From Microcoleus vaginatus HSN003 (GTDB lineage Bacteria; Cyanobacteriota; Cyanobacteriia; Cyanobacteriales; Microcoleaceae): DNA of 64,000 nucleotides. Shown in pieces: positions 43,844 to 53,592 of the stretch (positions are counted from its first letter, which is position 1; each line of letters opens with the position of its first letter). The notes beneath the pieces are model-generated. The model searched no databases and was not told where the DNA came from. It saw only the letters and a list, made by a program, of their open reading frames with translations. A program made the translations under genes and the position numbers. Location: the NCBI RefSeq assembly GCF_022701255.1, contig NZ_CP031705.1, positions 1,935,501 to 1,999,500 of the forward strand. Direction: 5' to 3'.

Positions 43844-46732
43844 CTAACTGCTGACCAATAATTCAACGCGGGCCGGCAAGCACACAGTAAAAACCGAACC
43901 GCAACCTAACTCGCTTTCAACGTGCATATCACCGCCCATCATCACGCAAAAGTGACGGCTAATAGTCAATCCCAAACCCGTGCCGCCGTACTTGCGCGTA
44001 GTTGAGGCGTCGCCCTGCATAAAAGCTTGAAATAAATGCTGCAATTGTTCGGGGGGAATCCCAATGCCCGTATCAGCTACGCGAAAAATTATTGAGTCGG
44101 AAGGTTCGGCTATTTTTTCAGTTGTTAAGCTGTCATTTTTTACTCTTTCAATGCAAAGGGTAATAGTGCCGTGCTCCGTAAATTTGGCTGCATTGCTCAG
44201 CAGGTTGAGCAATATTTGACGAGTTTTGGTAATGTCAGCATACATCACTCCCAAGTCACTACCACAATCAACTTCAAACTTATTATAATTTTTATCTACC
44301 AAGGGTTTGACAGTAGAAACTACCTCGTCAATTAAATTAACCGGGTTGAAAGTTTCTAAGTAAAGTTCCATCCGCCCTGCTTCAATCTTAGAAATATCTA
44401 GAATGTCGCTAATTAAAGATAGCAGGTGTTTGCCTGCAGTTTGAATTTTGTGCAAGTCCGGGATAAAATCTTCGCAGCCTAAATCCTCGGCGTCTTCTTT
44501 GAGGATATCGCTGTAACCAATAATCGCGTTGAGGGGAGTTCGCAATTCGTGGCTCATATTCGCTAAAAAGGCGCTTTTGGCTTGGCTTGCGGCTTGAGCT
44601 GTTTGGGCTACTTTTTGGAATTCTTCTGCTAATTTGCGCTGAGTAATATCTTCGGCAATACCGACGATACGGTAAATTTCTCCGGTTTGGCTGCGGACTG
44701 GGAAAGCCCGATCGCGCACCCAGCAAACTGAACCGTCCGAGCGCACTACCCGATACTCTTCATCATAATCGCCCCGCACCTGTTTCTCAAAAGCAGCCTT
44801 GACGCGATCGAGATCCTCCGGGTGAATAGCATCCCAAAAAGCCTCCGGTTCTGACTGCAAACTCTGACAGCTCAAATTCCATATTTTTTCGCAAGCCGGG
44901 CTCACATAAACTAGCTGCTTTTGATTGGGTTCTCTAATCCAAAATACCTCATGAATATTTTCTGCCAACTGACGAAACCGCTCCTCGCTAGCCCGTAACT
45001 TCTCCATAGCACTGTGAAATTCAGTCACATCCTGAATCAACGATGCCACCCCAATGATGCTGCCGTCAGCATCAATCAAAGTCGTATTGTACCACTCGCA
45101 AAGAATAATTTTGCCGTCTTTTCTGATGTTCTCGTTAAGGCTGGTAACTCCTCCTTTATTAGTGAGCAAAGTTATAGATAGTTGCCTGACATACTCCTTA
45201 GCACTTTCAGGAACTATGAGATCGACTCCGTGGCGTCCCATTGCTTCCAAGCGGTTGTATCCAAAAATTCTTTCCGCTGACAAATTCCATTCCGCTACTT
45301 CAAAGTTTAGATTCCATTCAATCGCTCCCAAAGGAGTTTGGTGAAGATGGAGAGCCAGTTTTTGCTGCGAGTTTTTCAGAGAAATAATTAATTGATTTTT
45401 GTCGGCGATCGCAGATTCTACCCGATCTTCGAGAGTAGTAAACGACTCTTCCAATTGAGCCGCCATCATATTAAAAGAGCGAGCCAGGACACCCACCTCA
45501 TCCTCTCGCTCTACAGACGCCATCAAGCGGGAATCTACCGCCATCCCATCCCATTCTCCGCGGGACAAAGCCTCCGCAGCCTTGCTCAGACGCCGAATCG
45601 GTACAACAATCCACCTAGAAGTCAGGGCGCCAATCGCCGTTGCCAGCACCAAAGCACCCAGACACATCACCACAGTATACCGAGTGTTGGCATTAATCCT
45701 TTCCATAAAATCGGCTTCAGGAACCGTCACCACAATCAACCAGTCGAGGCCCCTGCTGTCTAAAAGCGGCGTCACCTGTAGAAATTGCCGTTGACCGTCG
45801 ATCGTAAAATCTAACTGGCGAGATCTGTCAATTTTGCCCAAATCCCCGAAGCGTTCTGTCAAATAGCGGGCACTCGATCGAATCAGAACATTCTTGCTGC
45901 TCGTTGCCACAATTCGTTTCGGAACGCCGTTGCTAATAATAAATGGCAGTTCCAGAGTAGAAGTAGCCACCAATTGCCCAGACCTTTCTACAATAAAAGT
46001 CTGTCCTGATTGACCAATTTTTAGAGTTTCCAAGAATTGATTGAGCTTGGAAAGTGCCAAGTCAGAACCCAGGATGCCAATCAGTTTCCCATCCTCGCCA
46101 TAAACTGGTTGAGCCGCCGTAATCGCTAGTTTGGGAGCGTCAAAATAAGTATAAATTTTACTCCAAGTCGGTTTCCCTGCCTGCACCGGGGCTATGTACC
46201 AAGGTCGGACGCGGGGGTCGTAGTTGAGAGTAGTTTTTAATAGCTTGGTTGGTTCCCCCAACTCTGACGGCGCGTAGCTTTGAAAGTTATAGCCAGTAGA
46301 TTGATTAGAAATCTGCACTTGCAACTTGCCGTCGTCGAGGCGTTCAACTCCAATAAAATCTTTTTGTTGAGAGGCGAATTGAATGTAGCTAATTTTATCA
46401 AAGGTTTTGATTTGTTTGGAGAAGTAGCGTTGCAAATTCTCAGCATCCTGCACGTTCAAAATGCCGAGACGGATGGCATCGAGGTTGAGCTGATTGATTT
46501 GGTGGGGTGTTTTGATATAAGTATAAATATGTTGCTGGATACGCGATGTGACTTCTGTCCGCAGTTGTGCGGCAACATCGTTGACGGCTATGCGCCCGTT
46601 CCGCAGCGACAGCCACCCCGTCAACCCTACAGCAGCGAAAGTCTGGAGGGCAAAAGGCACAACAAGGACGATGCGAAGTGGCACTTTGCCCGACATTTTT
46701 AAAATCGGGTCGATCAGATATTTGATTGGCAT
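43844..46732 (-). CDS. Membrane sensor histidine kinase (Cache-HAMP-PAS-PAS-HisKA-HATPase)
   Basis: A first membrane helix (residues ~20-40, IVLVVPFALQTFAAVGLTGWL) and a second (~352-375, YTVVMCLGALVLATAIGA) enclose a ~310-residue dCache-type outer domain with GVERLDDGKLQVQI and PAQPVYGEDGKLIGILG-like text. A HAMP linker follows (SRWIVVPIRRLSKAAEAL). Two PAS domains with PAC ends come next (residues ~460-580 and ~585-705). The kinase core has H-box SHELRTPLNAIIGYSD, N-box LLNLLSNAAKF and GTGLGLTIS. It has no receiver domain, and the cognate regulator is not adjacent. The Cache domain suggests sensing of a small external ligand. Confidence 0.93.
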   Translation of the reverse strand: MPIKYLIDPILKMSGKVPLRIVLVVPFALQTFAAVGLTGWLSLRNGRIAVNDVAAQLRTEVTSRIQQHIYTYIKTPHQINQLNLDAIRLGILNVQDAENLQRYFSKQIKTFDKISYIQFASQQKDFIGVERLDDGKLQVQISNQSTGYNFQSYAPSELGEPTKLLKTTLNYDPRVRPWYIAPVQAGKPTWSKIYTYFDAPKLAITAAQPVYGEDGKLIGILGSDLALSKLNQFLETLKIGQSGQTFIVERSGQLVATSTLELPFIISNGVPKRIVATSSKNVLIRSSARYLTERFGDLGKIDRSRQLDFTIDGQRQFLQVTPLLDSRGLDWLIVVTVPEADFMERINANTRYTVVMCLGALVLATAIGALTSRWIVVPIRRLSKAAEALSRGEWDGMAVDSRLMASVEREDEVGVLARSFNMMAAQLEESFTTLEDRVESAIADKNQLIISLKNSQQKLALHLHQTPLGAIEWNLNFEVAEWNLSAERIFGYNRLEAMGRHGVDLIVPESAKEYVRQLSITLLTNKGGVTSLNENIRKDGKIILCEWYNTTLIDADGSIIGVASLIQDVTEFHSAMEKLRASEERFRQLAENIHEVFWIREPNQKQLVYVSPACEKIWNLSCQSLQSEPEAFWDAIHPEDLDRVKAAFEKQVRGDYDEEYRVVRSDGSVCWVRDRAFPVRSQTGEIYRIVGIAEDITQRKLAEEFQKVAQTAQAASQAKSAFLANMSHELRTPLNAIIGYSDILKEDAEDLGCEDFIPDLHKIQTAGKHLLSLISDILDISKIEAGRMELYLETFNPVNLIDEVVSTVKPLVDKNYNKFEVDCGSDLGVMYADITKTRQILLNLLSNAAKFTEHGTITLCIERVKNDSLTTEKIAEPSDSIIFRVADTGIGIPPEQLQHLFQAFMQGDASTTRKYGGTGLGLTISRHFCVMMGGDMHVESELGCGSVFTVCLPARVELLVSS

Positions 46733-47423
46733 GGTAAAGCAGAACTATTATGAACCCACAACATTCCGGTCAAGTACAACTTGATGAGCGCAGGTTTTGA
46801 AGTTGAGATGGTTTTAGTAGGCAAAGTGCTGTTAATAACTCGGAATCTGCCGCTGGCAACTGAATTTTTAACGACTGCCACCGCCATCTTAGCGCGATCG
46901 GGAGCTTTGGGAACATTGGCGATCGAGATGAATACAGTATCAATCCTGAATGCACTCTACACACTCATACTATTATAGATTTTGAGATTAAAGAATTGAA
47001 TAATTGGGAAAAACTGATTCTGTAAGGGTTTAGAAGTTGCCTGCTGTTGCATTCTTTTTTTTAACTGGTCTCTGAAACCGGGTTTTTTTTAGCGTTTTGG
47101 CGGGCTGTAACTAACTATTGTCGTGAAAAAAACATTTGGTGAATAGCCACCCGTGCATCCACCACTAACTATTTTTCCACTCCTGACGCGCCCTACTCAA
47201 ACAAATCGAGTTTTTGGTTGACTCATTCCTGAAATGACGTATTCTGGGGTTTCAAGCGGGTTACTGGGTCAGTTCTATTTTTCCGATAGGGCGATCGTAA
47301 AGTTATAAGTTTTCACAGCAACTGCAATTGATATCTCCACAAGCAGCTACTTTTGATAGAGTACAACTTAATTCTGGCTCGGTACAATAAGCGCATAGTA
47401 GGATGCAACTAGCGGAGGCATGG
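46733..47423. other. Intergenic region
   Basis: Nearly 700 bases hold no convincing gene. A plus-strand frame at 46781-46978 and a minus-strand one in the same place show no family pattern. An AAACCGGGTTT word is present near 47077 and GGGCGATCG near 47289. Confidence 0.4.
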
Positions 47424-47807
47424 ATGATGAACGCGGTTATTGCTACTCTTGGCACTGCTCTCGGACTGAGCTCAATTTTTATCGGTTTGACCCCGGCGGT
47501 TCTCGCCCAACAAAGACTGCAACCAGCGCCCCAAAATTCGGAAACGACTTTATCTGGGGAATCCCTCAGGAGTTTGGAGGACAGAACCTTAGACTCGGAC
47601 TATCAAAACTTGATTGGTGAACCAGAAACGGTGACTAATTCTGCGAGAAGGGAAAGCAGCTTGGGCGACACATTTCGCCTCAAGATCGATGGCCCATTGG
47701 AATTTATTACTACTCCTTCGGACGCCCAGCGCCAAGGAAATCCTTTACCTCCAAAACAAAACGACAGCGGCACAGAAGCGGGAGTTCAGCTTCAGCTAGG
47801 ACTTTAG
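47424..47807 (+). CDS. Putative exported protein, function unknown
   Basis: The N-terminus MMNAVIATLGTALGLSSIFIGLTPAVLAQQ is a good signal peptide with cleavage after VLA. The ~100-residue mature part is hydrophilic, Ser/Thr/Gln/Pro-rich and has no cysteine; DTFRLKIDGPLEFITTP is the only ordered-looking stretch. I choose ATG at 47424 because GCGGAGG lies 5 bases upstream; the frame is also open to an ATG at 47403. I know no family. Confidence 0.65.
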   Translation: MMNAVIATLGTALGLSSIFIGLTPAVLAQQRLQPAPQNSETTLSGESLRSLEDRTLDSDYQNLIGEPETVTNSARRESSLGDTFRLKIDGPLEFITTPSDAQRQGNPLPPKQNDSGTEAGVQLQLGL

Positions 47808-47823
47808 CAATTTTAAATCAATT

Positions 47824-47898
47824 GATCTAAAGCAAGCGATCGCGGAACCCACTTTTTGATTCTCGGAGTTATTGTGACTGCGATCGCCTTTTTTTATG
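47824..47898 (+). terminator. Possible terminator using HIP1 palindromes
   Basis: GCGATCGC occurs near 47837 and again near 47881, the second followed by CTTTTTTT. The two octamers could pair across a loop of about 35 bases, or each could act alone. The T-run after the second makes termination of the exported protein transcript plausible. Confidence 0.35.
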
Positions 47899-48037
47899 AG
47901 TTTTATCACAAGTTTTGTGCGCTTTCCATCACACCACATCGCTGATTCTCCACAGACAATTAGGATGATTAAACTTCCGATACAGACCGATTAGCTACAT
48001 ATCTTTACAATAGCGCATAAAACTGGCGGTGAAGGTG

Positions 48038-48226
48038 ATGGGAAAGGCTCAACTGATCGATTATTTGCGGGGGGAGTTGGCGATATCGAATTCTGCGATC
48101 GCCGTTGCTCTCCGACACGGTGAACAAGATGCCAGCGAACTGCCGATGGTTCTGTGGCAGTACGGGTTAGTTACGCTGGAACAATTAAACCTGATTTTTG
48201 ATTGGATTCAAGCTCAGCCGATTTAA
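48038..48226 (+). CDS. DUF2949 family protein
   Basis: This 62-residue cyanobacterial protein family has no known role. The pattern LIDYLRGELAISNSAIAVALRH, then SELPMVLWQYGLVTLEQLNLIFDW, fits the consensus closely. ATG at 48038 is chosen with GTGAAGGTG just upstream; GTG at 48029 would add three residues. It is a single-gene unit. Confidence 0.85.
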   Translation: MGKAQLIDYLRGELAISNSAIAVALRHGEQDASELPMVLWQYGLVTLEQLNLIFDWIQAQPI

Positions 48227-48586
48227 CAATTTAAAATCCCGAGTTAAAAAATATGGATATCGGATTGCTATTTTTTGACAAATAAAGCTTGCACAAACGA
48301 TCGTCGAAAAGTATAGGGTTGAGTGTTTAGGTTGAGGGTGGGTCTTATTTTGTCCCAATTAGAAAAATACAAATATATAGCAGGGGCACAGCAGTGCTGT
48401 GTCCTAATTTTTATTGCCACCTAAAATAAACTGCTTTCATATCAAATCTGGCAGCATCGGAATTAATATTACCCACAGCTTTCGAGACGGCAGTGCCGTG
48501 TCCTCTATATCATGTCGCTCGTGCAACCGGAAACGCTATCAATCTGTCGAAGCTCCGACGATCGCACTCGGCATCAAACAGACGGT
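48227..48586. other. Intergenic region
   Basis: The spacer holds two related words, CACAGCAGTGCTGTGTCCT near 48387 and GACGGCAGTGCCGTGTCCT near 48486; each is a short palindrome. I see no gene. Confidence 0.4.
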
Positions 48587-48587
48587 A

Positions 48588-48624
48588 TAAAACAAACCCC
48601 AGCAACTTTTAGGCTGCCGGGGCT
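48588..48624 (-). terminator. Terminator downstream of the first initiator tRNA
   Basis: On the minus strand CCCCGGCAGC-CTAAAA-GTTGCTGGGG makes a ten-pair stem followed by TTTGTTTT. Confidence 0.8.
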
Positions 48625-48638
48625 GGTCTTATTTAATT

Positions 48639-48715
<77 letters not shown>

Positions 48716-48740
48716 TCGCTTTGTCTCTCTGTCGTCGTTT

Positions 48741-48779
48741 CCAAAAACAAAACCCTGAAACCTTAACGATTACAGGGTT
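48741..48779 (-). terminator. Terminator between the two initiator tRNAs
   Basis: On the minus strand AACCCTG pairs with CAGGGTT and is followed by TTGTTTTTGG. It belongs to the second tRNA copy. Confidence 0.65.
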
Positions 48780-48789
48780 CGCTTGAATT

Positions 48790-48866
<77 letters not shown>

Positions 48867-48983
48867 TCGTTTTATCTCTCTTCTAATATAAACATATCTT
48901 TCTGAAAATTGCAACCCCTAAATCAAAAAAACTTTTTAGATTGTGGGAGGGGTTGCTGAAATCGGATCAGAGTCTCGATCGCA

Positions 48984-49937
48984 CTAAAGCATCGAAACTT
49001 CCCCGATTACCTCCAAGCGCTTGAAGTCGCTGAGAGTGAGGTAAGTTTCCGAAAGAGTTTCGGCGATCGTCGGAGTAATCCAGCCCAACTGCTTGAGCAA
49101 GTGAATCGCCACAGCAAATTGAGCGCGCTTTCCCCCATCCGTCACCTTAATTGCCAAGCCCATGCCTTCGCCAACGCGGCCAATGCACTGCACCCCTTCG
49201 GCCCCCGACTTGCTGACCAATTCCCCTTGAGTCAAACGCATCAGTTCTGTGTCAAATTTGCCCTCACCGGCAACCATCATTGGGTGATGAGTCATAGCGC
49301 GGACAATCCGTTCCATCTCCACATTGTCGCCGGAAGCCAACTTAGCGTACAAAGACGCCATTTGCCCCAACTGCAACAGATAGGTAGGAGCGCCGCAGTC
49401 GTCACGAGCGCTGATAAACTCTTCGGCAGGCATTGCCAGCAAGTCAGCCACTTTGCCCAAAATAAGCTGCTGGACGGGATGTTTGCGACGCAAATAAGTT
49501 TCCATTGGCCAGTGCAGTTGCTGGCAAACCGCCAGCATTCCGGCGTGTTTGCCGGAACAGTTGTATTGCAGGGCGCTCTTTTTGCCTTCGGGAATCGGGC
49601 ATTGAAGTTTAGAGGGGTCAATGTCGCAGCGCCACAGGACGTTAAATACCTGGCGCGATTGCTCGATCGTACCTTGATGGGAACTGCAAATAATCGCTAA
49701 ATCTCGATCGGTCAATTCGTAGCGTTCTAAAGTGCCAGTCCCCGTCACCGCCAAAGCTTGGAAAGGCTTGAGTGAAGAACGGACAAATGAGGCCGTTTCC
49801 GAGTTACCAGCAACAGAGAGAACGCGCCCGCGGTTGTCGCAGACAGCGGCCTGGGCGCGGTGCCTCGATTCCACAATACCTTCGCGCAGTAGTGTGACTT
49901 CCAATTCGGCAGCTTGGGTTCGTTTTCCCCTTGTCAT
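48984..49937 (-). CDS. Asparaginase (thermolabile, type II/ReAV family)
   Basis: This family (asparaginase II, PF06089) hydrolyses L-asparagine and differs from the classic E. coli enzymes. Its Ser-Lys tandem lies in FVRSSLKPFQALAV, the conserved CSGKHAGM holds a Cys and Lys, and DDCGAPTYLL has another conserved Cys. TDGGKRAQFAVAIHLL is near the C-terminus. Length is 317 residues. It is on the same strand as the ycf36 gene 180 bases upstream; a heptamer TTTTAGA array lies between them, so operon membership is doubtful. Confidence 0.88.
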   Translation of the reverse strand: MTRGKRTQAAELEVTLLREGIVESRHRAQAAVCDNRGRVLSVAGNSETASFVRSSLKPFQALAVTGTGTLERYELTDRDLAIICSSHQGTIEQSRQVFNVLWRCDIDPSKLQCPIPEGKKSALQYNCSGKHAGMLAVCQQLHWPMETYLRRKHPVQQLILGKVADLLAMPAEEFISARDDCGAPTYLLQLGQMASLYAKLASGDNVEMERIVRAMTHHPMMVAGEGKFDTELMRLTQGELVSKSGAEGVQCIGRVGEGMGLAIKVTDGGKRAQFAVAIHLLKQLGWITPTIAETLSETYLTLSDFKRLEVIGEVSML

Positions 49938-49972
49938 ATCAATTTTAGATTTTAGATTTTAGATTTTAGATT
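49936..49972. repeat. Heptameric tandem repeat (TTTTAGA type)
   Basis: Four copies of TTTTAGA stand directly upstream of the asparaginase start, in the place where its ribosome site would be. The same unit, inverted, precedes prmA. Confidence 0.85.
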
Positions 49973-50117
49973 GGGCTTCAGGAAGTTATGAGTTGCGAGC
50001 TGCCAGTTACGAGTTGTAAAGTTAATCTTTCTGCGATCGTTTCTGACTCATGCACCCCGTGTGTGTTGTTGGCTGTGCGCGGCTATCTCAAAACTCAAAA
50101 CTCCCTTGCATTCCCGA

Positions 50118-50633
50118 TTACAAACAACTCCAAATTAGTCCCCCGGCAACCAGCAACACTGTCAAACCATAAAATGTCTGCCGCAGACGCCTGAGAATTG
50201 GTTCTAGTTGGTAGTTGACAATCAACTGATCTTGAAGCAAAACTTCGGGAGTTTTAGGCCAAGATTGACAATCGTACCAACCAGACTCTTCGTAGACGAC
50301 CGTGGGATTTGAAAGGCGCGATCGCACGTAGAACCAACCCAAGTAGAGTCGCAGCAAAGCTAATCCTAGAATAAAACCGGCACCTGCGGCACTGCTGAGG
50401 ACAAACTGAGCTGGATACTTGACAGGAGCAAAGCTAGAAGCAGCTATCGGCCCCGATACCAAGCAACTCCAAGCCCACACCCAAGCTAGTTTGGCCAGGT
50501 ATCCGGGCCAATTGAGTGTTACCCAGCTAAAAAACCAGGAGTCTTTAAGTTCTTGGTATTCATTGACCGGTCGCTGTTCTTGCGGAACGGGACAAATAGA
50601 AGCAGAAACGTCTTTCACATTAGCCATCCTCAC
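50118..50633 (-). CDS. ycf36: Ycf36/CGLD27 family membrane protein
   Basis: CPVPQEQRPVNEYQELKDSWFFSW is the family signature near the start, and two pairs of hydrophobic segments follow, then VVYEESGWYDCQSWPKTPEVLLQD. Green-lineage homologues (CGLD27) are needed for growth under certain light or iron conditions; the molecular role is unknown. GTG at 50633 overlaps the rsfS stop by four bases; ATG at 50627 is the alternative start. Both agree with translational coupling to rsfS. Confidence 0.88.
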   Translation of the reverse strand: MRMANVKDVSASICPVPQEQRPVNEYQELKDSWFFSWVTLNWPGYLAKLAWVWAWSCLVSGPIAASSFAPVKYPAQFVLSSAAGAGFILGLALLRLYLGWFYVRSRLSNPTVVYEESGWYDCQSWPKTPEVLLQDQLIVNYQLEPILRRLRQTFYGLTVLLVAGGLIWSCL

Positions 50634-51049
50634 GCCGCGGGGGAAAAGTCAATGCGTTCGGCGTGTCCCCAGAACGCTTCTAAATTGTAGAACTCCCGCT
50701 CTTGAGGCTTCAAAATGTGAATGATCGCGTCGCCGTAGTCCATGACTACCCAACTGGCGTCTGAGAGTCCTTGTGTACGCAGTGGCAAGCGTTGCCACTC
50801 TTCTTCCACTTGGTCTGCTATCGCTTGGGAGATGGCTCGTACCTGCACGTTGGAAAATCCCGTGATTATCGCAAAGTAGTCTGCCAAATAGCATACTTCT
50901 GCCACCCGGAGCAATACAATATCAACGGCTTTGCGGTCATCGGCTGCTTGGGCAACGGTCATGATCAAGCCACGAGCTTCGTCTGGGGATGTGCTGTCCG
51001 TTGCTGTAGACTGGGCCCTGGAATATTCGAGTTGGGTTAGATCTGACAT
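50630..51049 (-). CDS. rsfS: Ribosomal silencing factor RsfS (Iojap)
   Basis: RsfS binds ribosomal protein L14 and blocks subunit joining when nutrients are low. The signature KAVDIVLLRVAEVCYLADYFAI, then DASWVVMDYGDAIIHI and YNLEAFWGHAERI, is complete. The first ~25 residues are variable. It lies between yqeK (137 bases upstream) and the ycf36 gene (overlapping), a common arrangement in cyanobacteria. Confidence 0.95.
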   Translation of the reverse strand: MSDLTQLEYSRAQSTATDSTSPDEARGLIMTVAQAADDRKAVDIVLLRVAEVCYLADYFAIITGFSNVQVRAISQAIADQVEEEWQRLPLRTQGLSDASWVVMDYGDAIIHILKPQEREFYNLEAFWGHAERIDFSPAA

Positions 51050-51186
51050 TAAGTGTTTAAGTTCCTAATTGATACGGGTTGGGGGAAATGGGTGCGCTTT
51101 CGCGAGCGGTTGTTGGCAGTTTGATACTGGAAATAGGAGTTAGTTGAAGCCAAAAGTAAGGACAGGATTGCTGGTAAATTTTACTT

Positions 51187-51822
51187 TTAACTTGTGATTT
51201 GTTCGATCGACTTCTTCGTCGAATTTCCTGTTTCCGGCGATTCGCGGGCCATTTGCAGCGCCCAATTCCGCGTAAGTACGGTGCGGGGGTGGATGTAGCA
51301 GCGAGTTTCTACCAAATATTTAAGAGAATAATCGCTACTTTGCCACACGGCTGCATAAAGATTTTGCAAGCTTGCCTCGCGCAGAGCTTCTAGTTGGGCT
51401 GTGTTGCCGCGGCTCGGCTCTATGCTATCTGCTATGAATACGGTACAACTGAGCTGACTCATGTTTGGTCTGCCGAGGGTGTGATTGGCGATTGCGTCCA
51501 AAATTTCTCCATCGACCACCCCGAATTCGTCTCTGGCGACGATCGCGCTCGCGTCTGCGTGCAGCAAATGCGGGTGTGCTTCCAACACTGAGTCTAACTC
51601 TAAACCTTCGGCCCTTGCCATTTGCAGCAGCAGTTGAGGTTTAAAGTATTTTGCCAAATCGTGCAACAAACCGGCCGATCGGGCTTTTGCTTCGTCGAGG
51701 CCGTAATGGCGAGCCAAGTCACCTGCTGTCTGTTCGACTCCGAGGATGTGTTTGATGCGAGCAGCAGGAACGCGCTCAGAGAGCCAAGCTAGGACGATTT
51801 CGCGCGCGGGTGCAAGTGTCAA
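51187..51822 (-). CDS. yqeK: YqeK-type HD domain hydrolase
   Basis: YqeK-type HD proteins cleave diadenosine tetraphosphate symmetrically. The HD motif is GLLHDLAKYF, with His in HILGVEQTA upstream, HPHLLHADAS and AIANHTLGRPNM, ending with FIADSIEPSRG. The length of 211 is normal. The start is TTG at 51822 (TLAPAREIVL); no ATG fits. It opens the yqeK-rsfS-ycf36 group. Confidence 0.9.
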   Translation of the reverse strand: MTLAPAREIVLAWLSERVPAARIKHILGVEQTAGDLARHYGLDEAKARSAGLLHDLAKYFKPQLLLQMARAEGLELDSVLEAHPHLLHADASAIVARDEFGVVDGEILDAIANHTLGRPNMSQLSCTVFIADSIEPSRGNTAQLEALREASLQNLYAAVWQSSDYSLKYLVETRCYIHPRTVLTRNWALQMARESPETGNSTKKSIEQITS

Positions 51823-52262
51823 ATATTAACTCCGAAATTGTGTGATCTACTATTTTTATTTTAGCGTTTTGTTTCGATCGGCTGCTGCGTCGTCTGACAG
51901 GGGTGCGGTGACATCTGGGATGGGGAGGGGTGAAGGGAGCGAAGGGGGCGATCGGCTGTTTGGGAGATACGTTATCTTTTCTGGTAACTCCTGGAATATT
52001 CAAAACAGTCCCTATCTGAACAATTAGTCTAATCGACTTGCTATTTTTGGTAATTATAGCCTTTCTCAGAAAGATGAGGTATGATGTTACTGACACTCAC
52101 TCGTGAGGGTCAAACAGAGAAGATAAGATCAAATGAACTATAATTACATGGTTGAGTAAAGCCACGCGAAAGGGATACCACACATAATAGCATTTTTTTG
52201 AAAGCACACGATGCTTGACTCACAACACGTTTACTTGTACCAAACTTCATACATTGTTAAAA

Positions 52263-52664
52263 ATGAAAGCTTATTCGATTGATTTTAGGCAAAAAATCCT
52301 TGATACTTATCATACTGAACCCATTTCACAAAAAGCAATAGCTAAGCGTTTTTCTGTAGCCCTGAGTTTTGTACAAAAATTGCTTAAACAATATCGTGAA
52401 ACAAAAAACATTACTCCGAGAACTGACCGATGTGGAGTCAAAGGCAAACTGAATGCGGAGCAACTACTCATCTTGGCGGAATTGATTGAAGGAAATAATG
52501 ATGCAACTCTTGAAGAACTCCGTTATTTACTTTATGGGAGAATTGGATTTTCTGTTAGTAGAGCAACAATAGGAAGAATGATAAAACTCTTAGACATTAC
52601 TGTCAAAAAAAACTCTCTTCCCTTCAGGGAAAGGGACAGAGCGAGTTCAAATCCTGCGATGTGA
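52263..52664 (+). CDS. IS630 transposase N-terminal part (orfA)
   Basis: MKAYSIDFRQKILDTYH with SQKAIAKRFSVALSFVQKLLKQY gives the helix-turn-helix domain, followed by a second one. An A-run (TCAAAAAAAACTC, near 52604) is the likely frameshift site into the next frame. Coding continues from about 52639 as ERVQILRCEFW in frame +1 relative to this ORF. Confidence 0.8.
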   Translation: MKAYSIDFRQKILDTYHTEPISQKAIAKRFSVALSFVQKLLKQYRETKNITPRTDRCGVKGKLNAEQLLILAELIEGNNDATLEELRYLLYGRIGFSVSRATIGRMIKLLDITVKKNSLPFRERDRASSNPAM

Positions 52665-52711
52665 GTTCTGGAAAACAATTAAAGAGATTAGTTTGAAAGA
52701 CTTAATATTCA

Positions 52712-53218
52712 TTGACGAATCGGGAGTTAATTTGGCAATGGTTAGGTTATATGCTAGGTATGCAAAAAGGTGAAAGAGCCAAGGGGTCAAAACCAACTAA
52801 ACGTGGCAAAAATGTCTCAATAATTGGAGCAAGGTCAGTCAATGAGATTTTGACATCGGTTAATCTAATAGGCGGAACTGATGCAATTACATTTGAAGCT
52901 TTTATTATCAGAAAACTTGTGCCAAAACTCTGGAAAGGTGCTTGTGTAGTGATGGATAATTGTCCCATTCACTTGGGAGAAGAAGTGAAAAAAGCGATCG
53001 AAAAAACAGGGGCAAAATTAATATACTTATCACCTTATTCACCAGATTTTTCACCAATTGAAAATCTGTGGTCAAAACTTAAAATCATTCTCCGTTCTAT
53101 CAAGACTACTAATTATCAAGAATTAGGAAAAGCCCTAGATTTTGCGTTCGGACAAGTTACATCGTCAAATATTTTTAACTGGTTTACACACTGCTGTTAT
53201 TGTACCTCATCTTTTTGA
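52712..53218 (+). pseudogene. IS630 transposase C-terminal part, second frameshift
   Basis: The catalytic text VVMDNCPIHLG and SPYSPDFSPIENLWSK (DDE) is present. The start of the catalytic domain (LIFIDESGVN) is in another frame at 52702-52731; a further shift occurs near 52762 in GCAAAAAGG, one A too many. So the copy probably cannot make active transposase. It is a good substrate for transposase in trans, as its ends are nearly perfect. Confidence 0.75.
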
Positions 53219-53227
53219 GAAAGGCTA

Positions 53228-53348
53228 TATCTCATTTTTTCTATTTTTAGTCAGTGCCATCAAAGGTTATTTTGTCGTTGAGCCGCTGCTAGCTTCTCTG
53301 GGAATTTTTATGATTATTTTGTTAATTCAACAGAAAGATTTTCCCTAA
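53228..53348 (+). pseudogene. Small membrane protein gene cut by IS630
   Basis: Downstream of the element the frame ISFFLFLVSAIKGYFVVEP, LLASLGIFMIILLIQQKDFP continues. When IS630 and one TA are removed, it joins in frame with LIDLLFLVI encoded before the element (~52025-52058), giving a hydrophobic peptide of about 50 residues with two membrane segments. The start codon is unclear (TTG). No family is recognised. Confidence 0.4.
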
Positions 53349-53362
53349 AAACTTTAATCCAA

Positions 53363-53503
53363 ATGGTTGTAACGGGAAGTCAAAAGTCTTTTTCAGTAAT
53401 CTGTATTTTACTTTTAATCGGGGTAGTCATGGTTTTCTGGATGGCGGCGGGGACAGTTCCAGTTCTTGTATATTGGAAAGTTAAATGGCTCAACCATCAG
53501 TAG
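53363..53503 (+). CDS. Possible 46-residue membrane peptide
   Basis: MVVTGSQKSFSVICILLLIG followed by VVMVFWMAAGTVPVLVYWK is one or two hydrophobic helices with a basic end. It follows the cut membrane-protein frame by 14 bases on the same strand, so both may have formed one unit. No ribosome site is obvious and no family is known. Confidence 0.4.
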   Translation: MVVTGSQKSFSVICILLLIGVVMVFWMAAGTVPVLVYWKVKWLNHQ

Positions 53504-53592
53504 TTCATTTTTTTGTATTTATGTTAACGAACGTTATTTCTGTACTGCTAAGAACATCTTTTGGCACTCTAAGTAGGCACGATTTCAAGCGG

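Larger units (their letters stand above)
52059..53225 (+). mobile_element. IS630-family element, degenerate
   Basis: Inverted ends GCCTTTCTCAGAAAGATGAGGTA and TACCTCATCTTTTTGAGAAAGGC (one mismatch) stand inside TA dinucleotides at 52057 and 53226. The transposase is spread over three frames. It is 1167 bases long and related to, but clearly different from, the IS630 at 38543. Confidence 0.88.

Noticed and set aside
46781..46978. Plus-strand 65-codon frame upstream of the sensor kinase
   Set aside because: No family likeness; an opposing frame of similar length exists, as expected by chance.
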